From positions 1-20,508 of the forward strand of contig SFMI01000020.1 of NCBI GenBank assembly GCA_004554425.1: a stretch of DNA of 20,508 bases. Direction: 5' to 3'. Below the pieces are notes generated by a model. The model did not search any database, was not told the DNA's origin, and was given only the letters and a program-made list of their open reading frames with translations. This DNA is from Candidatus Saccharimonadota bacterium. Its GTDB lineage: Bacteria; Eremiobacterota; Xenobia; Xenobiales; Xenobiaceae. This document shows positions 9,201 to 16,900 of this stretch, piece after piece. Each line of letters begins with the position of its first letter. The stretch's first letter is position 1. The position numbers were made by a program, and so were the translations under genes.

Positions 9201-10883
9201 CGTGAAATTGCTCAAAATATCAGCGATATAAGAGCTTTAGGATCGCAAGTGGAATATATTTCCTTAGACGTGCGCGACGATAGTTTAATCGCTCAGGTTG
9301 TAGAAGACATTCACCAGCGTTACGGCTCAGTGGCTGGTTTAATTCACGGTGCTGGAGTTTTGGCAGATCGCTACATTTGCGATAAGACTGACGATCAATT
9401 CAATATGGTCTTCGATACAAAAGTCAACGGCTTATATAATTTCATGCAAGCATTAAATAATGAGCCTTTGCAATTTGTACTTACCTTCTCATCCGTATCT
9501 GCCAGATTCGGTCGTCCTGGCCAAGCCGATTATGCTATGGCCAATGAAGTAATGAATAAGTTTACTTACGCGGCCAGTAGTTTATATCCCCAAACTCGCT
9601 TTAATGCTATGGGCTGGGGCCCCTGGGAAGGCGGCATGGTAGACGAAAGCCTCAAGCGCAAGTTTGAACAACTTGGTGTAGAAGTAATCGAGCGCGGACG
9701 CGGAGCCAGAGCTTTAACGGCCGAAATTTTGGCTGGTCACGAGCAAGCTTGTGAGCTCATTATGGGTGCAGGCTTTGACGTGCCTCACGAAGATGATGCC
9801 CCCTCAAAAGAGGAATCAGACGACTCAATAGCTTCAGAAAATAATCAAGAGGTCAGTCCTTTAGCTCAGTCTTTAGGTTTGGATAAAGATGAAGAAGCCA
9901 AGGAGTCAGAGCGCCCTTTTGCGCTGACGGGCCCAAAGCCCGTCCAGCCTCAAAGTCGCGTATCTTCGGGAGACACAGACGAACTCTCTGCTAATTGGAC
10001 TAAGCGCAGTCAGGACGACCCTTACAGCAGAACTTTAAATGCGGAGCAATATCCACTTTTAGAAGATCATGTTTTAGGCGGTCATTCTGTTATGCCTACG
10101 GCCTTAATGGTCGAACTAGCTGCCCAGGCTTGCCATAAATATTTTCCTCAGTATCGTTTCTTAGGATGTGACAATTTGCGGGTACTTAAGCCTGTTACTT
10201 TGCCGCGAGGCGAAGAGCATGGTGAACCTGCCAAAAATATTGCAGATACAGATATAGCCATCGTCATTCAAAAAGTTGAACGTATTGATTCAGAGTTATT
10301 GGTATCTTTTGCTATTGAGCATTGCAAGCCCAACGCCCGTCCTATCAAATGTGTGGAAGGAACAGCAGTTTTAACAGCTCAGTCTCAAGCTAAGCCGTTA
10401 AGGAAACATAATCGACAGCCTCTGGAAGAGAACGGTTATCCTTGCACTATGCCGGAAGCTTACGATAAGTACTTATTCCACGGCCCCAAGTTGCGAGGCA
10501 TAAACAAAGTGCGTTCTTGCCACAAACATGGGCTGGCCGCCAACGTAGAAGATACGGGCCATGCTTTGGTAAACCATCCTCAAGATAAGCCTATTACCAA
10601 TCCGCTTTTCCTTGATTGTGCTTTACAGAGCGGTTTGTTGTGGAGCGGAGCTGAGCGCGGACTTTGCTCTTTACCCATGTTCGGCGGCCGCTATCGCCAA
10701 TACGTAGACAAATTCCCTGCTAAGGCACAAATTTTGCTCTATCCCAAAGAAGTAGGTGAAAGCCAAATGTGCGGCGATGTCTTTGTAGTAGACGAAGAGG
10801 GCAGAGTTTTGGCAGAGTGGCAAGACGTGCGTTGGGTCATGAGTCCAACATTGGCCAAGTCTTTCCGCAGCAATAAATTGTAA
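3264..10883 (+). CDS. pfaA: PfaA-like PUFA synthase, KS-AT-ACPx4-KR-DH
   Basis: A cytoplasmic multidomain synthase of 2539 residues starting at GTG. Domain order: ketosynthase about 10-470, with Cys213 (DAACASS), His348 (EAHGTGT) and His387 (KSQIGH); malonyl-type acyltransferase about 570-880, with Ser672 (GHSYGE) and His776 (AAFHSSL); an Ala/Pro/Thr-rich linker containing a Gln-rich helix (about 1060-1120); four acyl carrier domains, each with D-S-I-K and phosphopantetheine Ser1244, 1349, 1441 and 1535; an acidic linker (about 1575-1665); ketoreductase about 1690-2170, with TGGARGVT (1902-1909), Lys2053, Ser2077, Tyr2090 and Asn2094; and a C-terminal PKS-type dehydratase about 2255-2535, with H-x3-G-x4-P (His2269) and DCALQ (Asp2451). 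Every catalytic motif looks intact. In this family the protein holds the chain, loads malonyl units, condenses and reduces beta-keto groups. The ACPs need a phosphopantetheinyl transferase not seen here. Second gene of the operon, 11 bases after pfaD. Confidence 0.95.
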   Translation: MSSTCNNNQNIPIAIIGMGCLFPKADSRQSFWRILRSGTDCIGPIPETHWSVNDLYDGDHSSPDRCYAKVGGFLEPYPFDPTEFNIPPNILEATDTSQLLGLVGAKAALEDAGYGVGGKEVSKDSTSVILGVTGALEMVIPLGARLGHPRWRKALAEAGIDKATAEKVVAGIADSYVSWQENSFPGLLGNVVAGRIANRLDLHGTNCAVDAACASSLAAVHLAISELRAGAADMVLTGGTDTFNDIFMFTCFSKTPALSDSGHIAPFSEDSDGTLLGEGVGVLVLKRLADAERDGDRIYAVIKGLGSSSDGNSGAIYAPSAAGQSIALERAYAEAEVSPETVGVIEAHGTGTKVGDVVEFEALKKVFKDVNKEQSCALGTVKSQIGHTKASAGAASLCKASLSLFHKVILPTLNISRPNPKLGIEETPFYLSTQTKPWVVKEGEKRRSGVSSFGFGGSNFHVVLEEYSPKRTTPAWDGSVQIWAFSSKEREYLIADIRSAAACAAYESAYQASLSRRNFDAKAPHRALLVCGHVDYAQKLTELADALEANKETTGDLPGGCFYGDAQSELGKVAFLFPGQGSQYVGMNREFFSIFPEALEALETAHNTLEEAQDPARLIFPIKRFVEGEDAANTKAITDTRAAQPCLGAVESSVAAILRNFGVEPQAMAGHSYGELVALQQAGVYSQADLFTLSALRGSLMAKGDGGRGAMSAVSAPLATIEEIVKEVGGDLVLANRNHPTQGVISGSKEAVSQAEELCKSKRITARRLQVSAAFHSSLMATAKEPFCAALHKTEMHIPQVPVYADVTGKAYEADTEALRRILGEQLVSSVRFIDIIENMYADGFRTFVEVGPKTVLTGLVKKILGSKAHHMLSTDGRKGGGELQCLAQSLAQLAALGYPVALDKWEEPVAEPRHKRMSVPICGANYRTPGKHAPAPSCDPIKPVEGYQPLKFISDNPTVHPSAPPELGEIAFEPAHVATLAPAAAKPVANSTTAPIAATKPVSTSSANNTVAHTPIFASSPAQTAALDNAAKLQKGSASQAVPMTHEEHKAAALPTVGDISMLNQAFQTIQAGLEAMQTLQQQTASAHLRFLDSQVQIQQTLQSIIASQQNLAQLSLGSGALANMPNVELSLPAIPTVQPTTTKAAFTPEVQVQPVVEPSVPIAQTMAAFSTAEPLPKPISEEKIAVTEQSGLKPNFTAAPQEAVQGGDLTAAILGVVAEMTGYPADMLNLDMNLETDLGIDSIKRVEILAAIQKRFPNASAIAPDEIGSMQTLRQIADKLAAPTSTIKESTTAPAVSLDSAPIAAKSVVDVANPEKVLLDVVAETTGYPVETLNLDMDLENDLGVDSIKRVEILAAIQKQLPGSNSVAPDEIGSLRTLRQILDKLAPAAVAKAQAEPAAMQKAASAEEAIIKIVAEMTGYPVETLNLDMDLENDLGIDSIKRVEILAAVQKQLPQAGAISPEEIGALHTLRDIVNRLGASAQSQSQVDAKIETSTTPKNQEQAVLQIVADMTGYPLETLNLDMDLENDLGIDSIKRVEILAAIQKVIPAASSIGPDEIGSLHTVRDILKRLGGDDDKPTPPTDAPHKDDQGTEEEKKNEACQSVDSPAEPALAPTDKAEQNATEVSVSDNKSEGTATAVAQPVESNLASATETEHQTEAKIDLTASLAPDGQMLKRRKLYYKESPAPNKPVELNTQGLYVITDDGYIAPALCAAMQQFGLQACLISKDQPLTDQQLRLADRFAGLIAIMPSFPLYEHGDLFFKRGVAEEALKDCFKLVRQQCQLWKQVGQTPDFFLTVTRMDGHFGTFDEASNPIEAGLHGLAKVVAQEYPRLRSRSFDFCVDTDPGHIATQILAELMVDGSNEVGIDRHNVRRIPVLREEKLDLTKVNLPAPGSTVIVTGGARGVTADCAKLLAQHCKLNFVLVGRSPIPIPEWTQTKAAKTARDLKTLLYQQSKQSGKSLSPKQLEGECRRILVNREIAQNISDIRALGSQVEYISLDVRDDSLIAQVVEDIHQRYGSVAGLIHGAGVLADRYICDKTDDQFNMVFDTKVNGLYNFMQALNNEPLQFVLTFSSVSARFGRPGQADYAMANEVMNKFTYAASSLYPQTRFNAMGWGPWEGGMVDESLKRKFEQLGVEVIERGRGARALTAEILAGHEQACELIMGAGFDVPHEDDAPSKEESDDSIASENNQEVSPLAQSLGLDKDEEAKESERPFALTGPKPVQPQSRVSSGDTDELSANWTKRSQDDPYSRTLNAEQYPLLEDHVLGGHSVMPTALMVELAAQACHKYFPQYRFLGCDNLRVLKPVTLPRGEEHGEPAKNIADTDIAIVIQKVERIDSELLVSFAIEHCKPNARPIKCVEGTAVLTAQSQAKPLRKHNRQPLEENGYPCTMPEAYDKYLFHGPKLRGINKVRSCHKHGLAANVEDTGHALVNHPQDKPITNPLFLDCALQSGLLWSGAERGLCSLPMFGGRYRQYVDKFPAKAQILLYPKEVGESQMCGDVFVVDEEGRVLAEWQDVRWVMSPTLAKSFRSNKL
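6885..7985 (+). repeat. Four tandem acyl carrier protein repeats within pfaA
   Basis: Four copies of a roughly 75-residue ACP are spaced 105, 92 and 94 residues apart, measured between phosphopantetheine serines (codons at 6993, 7308, 7584 and 7866). Copies 2-4 share ETLNLDMDLENDLG almost exactly and stay similar at DNA level. Copy 1 differs (ADMLNLDMNLETDLG). Copy 2 reads LGVDS instead of LGIDS. Tandem ACPs are a hallmark of PUFA synthases. In studied systems their number affects yield more than product identity. Confidence 0.93.
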
Positions 10884-10924
10884 ATTATTATTTTGAGCTT
10901 TTAGATATAGGTTGTTTAAATAAA

Positions 10925-13900
10925 ATGGCAGCACATAATACAGATATAGCCATAGTCGGTCTGGGACTCCATTTTCCCGGTGCCGCTAATGTTCAAGAAT
11001 ATTGGCAGCGTCTCAAGGAAGCTAAAGATCTTTCCGAGCAACCGGGACCGGATCGTTGGCCCATAGATGCCGAAAAGCATCTTAGTAAAACTCCCCAAGA
11101 CGACGCTTTGCGCTGCTTGCGTGGTTATTATTTGCATAATCTTCCTACTCCCGAGGAAGAAGGCTTGCCAAAAGGAATCGATCCTGTATTTACCTTGGGT
11201 TTGAGTACAGCCAAACAAGCACTCAAGGATTGCTCAAATATAAACAAGCAGCGTACCGGTGTGGTAATGGCGTCTATAGCTTTACCCACCGATACAACTT
11301 CTGCTCTTAGCGAAAGCATTTTGGGCGGAGACTTTGAAACGCGTTTGTACAACAAGTTGGCTGCCGCTTTTCCGGAAAAAAGCGCCGCTATAGATTCATT
11401 CGCAACCAAGAGCCAAAGCGTGCCGACCGACTTAGCAACAACTGCTGCCAACACATCTCCAGTAGGTTTACCAGCCCAGTTGATTGCTAGCAAGTTAGGC
11501 TTAGGCTTGGGAGGTTACACCTTAGATGCAGCTTGTGCCAGCTCTTTGGTGGCCGTCGCTTTGGCGTGCGATGAGTTGCAAGCTCACCGAGCCGACGCCA
11601 TGTTAGCCGGAGGTCTTTCCCGTCCCGATTGTTTATATACTCAAATGGGCTTTTCAGCTTTGCGAGCTCTCTCGCCAAGCGGCGTATGCTCTCCTTTTGA
11701 CGCTAAAGCCGACGGCCTAATGGTAGGCGAAGGTTGCGGTTTAGTAATACTCAAACGCTTGGAAGACGCTATAGCCCAAGGCGACAAAATATATGGCGTT
11801 ATTAAAAGCGTCGGCTTGTCAAATGATATTGAAGGCAGCTTAGTAGCGCCTTCAAGCGAAGGACAGATTCGTAGCTTGCGTCAGGCTTACGCCGCTTGCG
11901 GTTTGCAACCTTGGGACATAGATTTAATTGAATGTCACGGTACCGGCACTCCGGTAGGAGATAGAGTAGAGTTTGACAGTTTGCAAACACTTTGGCAAGG
12001 TGCCCCTCAAGGAACTTTATGCCAATTGCGTTCTGTTAAGTCTATGATTGGCCATTTACTTACCGCTGCTGGTTCAGCCGGCTTAATTAGAGTATTGCTC
12101 AATATGCAAAATGGCTTGATTACTCCCCAAGTAAATTTTGCAACTCCCGGTTTACCCCTAGCAGAAAGCCATTTTCGCGTAGAAAATAAAGAAGTAGCTT
12201 GGCCTAAGCTTCCTGACCGTCCTCGTCGTGCGGCGGTGAGCGGTTTTGGATTTGGTGGTATCAATGCTCACCTTATTGTGGAAGAATACAGTTCGTCTGT
12301 CTCAGAGACTAAAGAAAAGAATTCAAACGATAACCTTGCCCAAACGAACTCCGAACAAATTGGCGAAAGTATAGCTATTGTCGGCTTAGCTTGCCATTTT
12401 GGCTCTTTGGACAATATTGATAAATTTCAAAAAGCTATCTTTAATGGACTCTCAGCTTTAACCGATTTACCTGAAAATCGTTGGCAAGGATTAGGCGAAA
12501 GCAAAACGACAGAATCAAATACCAAACAAGCCTATATTGATAAGGTGTCTGTGCCTTTGGGCAAGTTCCGCATTCCGCCTACAGATATTCCCAATATTCT
12601 TCCCCAACAATCTTTATTGTTAAATGTAGCTTCTCAGGCCATGGCTGACGCTGGACAGCCTCTTCGCGAGCGGCGTAACGAGGCTGCGGCCTTCATAGGT
12701 ATAGCTTTAGACTTAAATTCCACCAACTTCAACTTGCGTTGGCAATTGGAAAAGAAAGCCCAGCAACTTGCTAAAGTTTTAAATTTAACGGCTGAGGAAG
12801 CAGAATCTTGGCTTAAAGAGCTTAAAGACGAAATTTCCAAGCCTTTAGACTCTACCCGAACTATGGGAGCTTTAGGTAGTATTGCTGCTAGCCGTGCCGC
12901 TCGCGAATTCCAATTTGGAGGCTGTTCCTTTACAGTTTCAGCCCAAGAAGTTTCTGGCTTTGCAGCTTTGAAATTAGGTGTACAAGCTTTACAGAAGGGC
13001 GAATTAAATCTGGCTCTAGTTGGAGCTATCGATTTACAAGGAGACGTTCGCCAAGCTCATTGCCACTTAGATGGACAAATTGACGGTTACGGAGAGGGCG
13101 CTTGTTGCTTAGTATTAAAGCGTTTGAGTGATGCCCAACGCGACCATGATCATATTTATTGTTTAATACAAGGTTTAGGCCAAGCAGAAAATAGCCAAGG
13201 CGATAGTCAAGAGCAACAAGCATCTCAAGCAGCCTTAGAAGAAGCTTGCCGCCAAGCCGAGACAGAGCCTAAGAAGATCGGCTACTTGGAATTTAGTAAT
13301 GGCAACTTACTTACAAATCCAAGCCGATCCCAAGTTTTGGATCAATTATGCCACAGCCTTGATCAAGGGAGTCTTCCCCTTTCTGTTGGCTCAGTCAGCG
13401 ATATAGTTGGTAAGTGTGGAGCCGCTTCTGCCTTAGCCTCCATAGCCAAAGCAGCTTTAAGTTTAGATAGGCATATTTTGCCTAGCACACCAGAATATAC
13501 TAAGCCCGCTACTGAATTAAACGCTTCAGAGAGCCGCTTATGTGTTCATCGCCAGCCTTCTTTCTGGTTCCGCAATCGCGCTGAAGGGCCGCGTTGCGCT
13601 GCCGTAATTAGCATAGCTTATCCTGGCCATGTTTGTGCTTCAATTCTTGAAGAAGCACCAGCCGAGAATTATATAAGCAAAAATGAAGCTATCGAACCGG
13701 CCAAATCAGTTATATTTGCTTCTTTAGCGGCCCAGCCTCAAGAGTTAATAGCCAAATTGCAAAAATTGCAACAAGAAGCTGACTTAGCTAGAGAAAGCGG
13801 AGTACCGGCGGTAGAAGCTTTGCTTAAATTGGGCGCTTCTTGGTGGCAACGTCAAAATATAAAGCAAAAGCTGGCTATGGCTTTTGTTATCGATTTAACA

Positions 13901-16900
13901 ACTGAAGAGCCCTGGAATGAGTTCCAAATTCGCCTCAAGCTGGCCCTGAAACATTTAGAAAATTATGTCGACAAAGCTCTAGCTAATCACTCGATTTTCT
14001 ATACTCCAGAGCCTTTAGCCGAAAATGGCAAAGTAGCTTTCATTTATCCTGGTTCGGGAGCCAATTTCCTCGGTTTGGGACGCGAGCTGGCTTTGCAATT
14101 CCCGGCGCTTATGGATCGTTTCGATCGCGAAAATCTTTACATGGCCGACGAATTTATGGCTCGTTGGAACCAGCCTTATCGCTTAAATTGGGAAGAAGGC
14201 TGGCAACATGACTCTCTTAAAAATTTGGCTTCTGATACCCACAAGATGATGTTTAGCCAAGTTACCTTTGCTATGCTTTCTACAGATATAGTCCGTTACT
14301 TGGGTATCGAACCCCAAGCGGCTATCGGCTATAGCTTAGGAGAGTCGGCTGCTCTATTTGCCCTCAGGGCTTGGCCAGAGCGCGACTTAATGTACAAACG
14401 TATGGAAAGTTCTGAATTATTCCGCAAACAACTTTCCGGTCCGTGTTTAGCTGCCAGACGCGCTTGGAACATTCCTTCTGGTGCTCCTTTTGAATGGACC
14501 GTAGGCCTTATCAGAGTGCCCGCTTCTCAAGTGAAAGAAGCAATTAAAACTAATTCCAAAGTGCGCTTGCTCATTATCAATACCGATAATGAATGCGTTA
14601 TAGGCGGTACGCGTGAAGCTGTCAGCGCCATTTGCGCCCAATTACATACTAAAGCTATTTTAGTAAGTGGCGTAGATACGGTACATTGTGACTGTTTAGA
14701 TCCTGTAGCTCAAGAATATTGGGATATGCACCATCTTCCTTGCACCCCTCCGCAAGATATAGACTTCTACAGCGGCTATTACCATCGTTCTTACAGTTTG
14801 ACTTCAGAAAAGATTGCCGACTCTATCGTAGCTCATGGACGCTTTGGCTTTGATTACACAAAAACTATCCGCCAAGCTTGGCAAGACGGAGTACGCATCT
14901 TCTTAGAAATGGGCCCGGGCACAGCTTGTAGCCGTATGATAAACAATATCTTGGCTGATAAACCACACTTTGCTATCAGCTTAAGCAATAGAGGCAAAGC
15001 CGAATTGGCCTCTTTAGAATGTTTACTGGCCGGAGCTATAAGTCAGGGCTTACGTCCCGACTTAGGCAAGCTTTTCCCAGCGGAGCTTACACCTCAAAGC
15101 AACGCAAAAGCCAAAACTATAGATGTTCATTTGGGCAGACCAGCTTTTGAGCCACCTATTCCCCAATTGACTCAAGTTAGTTCGTCCACTCAACCCAAGG
15201 TAGAGAACTTGACTTCTCCCAAGCAGGTTACTCTTACCACACCTTCCCAGGCAATAGTGAAAACTGCGTCGGTTTCTCAGGAGCCTATCGTTCCCACCGA
15301 GGAAAGAAAAGTTGTTAATATGAGTATTCCTCAATATGAAAATCAGCCATCAGTTTCTGTAATTACTCCTAAAACGAGCACCGACAGAAAGGTCGATTCC
15401 CAAGTTTCTTCCATTTCTTCGCCTACACCAATGCAACAACTGGAGCAAATTTTAGTTGAAGTTTCCCAATCTTCACAACTAAATCACTCCAAATGGCTGG
15501 AATTTGTTACAGACAGCTCTCAAGCTATAGCTTCTTTAATGAACCGTCAAAGCGTTTTAATTCAGCAGTTGTCAAATGTGCCCGGAGCCAATTTGCCAAG
15601 TGAGATCCGCTTGCAAAATCGTGTCCAGGCGGTTCCACAATCACAACAAAATAGCGATACCGACGCGCACACTTATACAACAAAACTTCACGGCGTCGCA
15701 TTTACTACTTCAGACGGTTATGTATGCGGAGGCAAACCTTCCTTAGCTCCAGCCAATCAAAAAGTATTTTTGAATAGAGATGAATGTCTGGAGTTTGCTA
15801 TAGGCAAAATAGGCAAAGTTTTAGGTGAGAAATTTGCTCCTATCGACAATTACCCTACACGCGTACGCCTACCAGCCGAGCCGCTTATGCTTGTAGATCG
15901 TATTATTTCTGTAGAAGGAGAACCGCTCTCTTTAGGTTCTGGCCGCGTAGTTACCGAACATGACATAGTGCCCGGTATGTGGTATTTAGACGGCAACAGA
16001 GCTCCGGTTTTTATTTCCGTAGAAGCTGGACAGGCTGACCTTTTCCTTTGCAGCTGGTTAGGAATAGACTTTAAGGCTCAAGGCAAACGCGTCTATCGTC
16101 TTTTAGATGCCAATGTAACTTTCCACCGTGGTTTGCCTCAGCCTGGCGAAACTATCCATTATGATATTCGCATTAAACGTTTTATCAACCAAGGCGATAC
16201 TTGGCTCTTCTTCTTCGAATACGAAGGCACTATAAATAATCAGATTTTCTTAACTATGCGCGATGGTTGCGCCGGTTTCTTCACTCCGCAAGAAATACGC
16301 AACAATGGCGGTTTAGTCTTAACAGAAGAGAATTTGCGTCCTAAACAAGGTAAAAAAGATCCCAATATGAAGGACTTGGTGCCTTTAAGTGCCAGCAGTT
16401 ACAACTTTGAGCAAGTTGAAGCTTTGCGCCGTGGCGATTTAGAAGCTTGTTTCGGTGAAGATTTTGCTGGATTGGCTTTGAAAAATCCAATCAGTTTGCC
16501 TTCTTCCAATTTGTTGAGCTTAATTCATCGTATCCCCGAATGCGATCCCTTCGGCGGTCGTTGGGGCTTGGGCAAAGTTGTAGCCGAAGCTGACGTTCAT
16601 CCCGAAGATTGGTACTTAACTTGCCACTTTGTCGACGATATGGTTATGCCCGGCACCTTAATGTACGAGTGCTGTGCTCATGCTTTGCGTTTCTTGTTAG
16701 CTCGCTTAGGCTGGGTCGGCGAGAAAGACAAAATCGCTTATGAACCAGTCGTGGGTGTAAAAGCTGTCCTTAAATGTCGCGGCCCTGTCTTGCAAAGCAC
16801 CAAAACTGTACGCTATCAAGTAGAGATCAAAGAGATAGGTTACAATCCACAGCCTTACGTTATTGCCGATGCCATTATGTACTCCGATAATAAACGTGTA

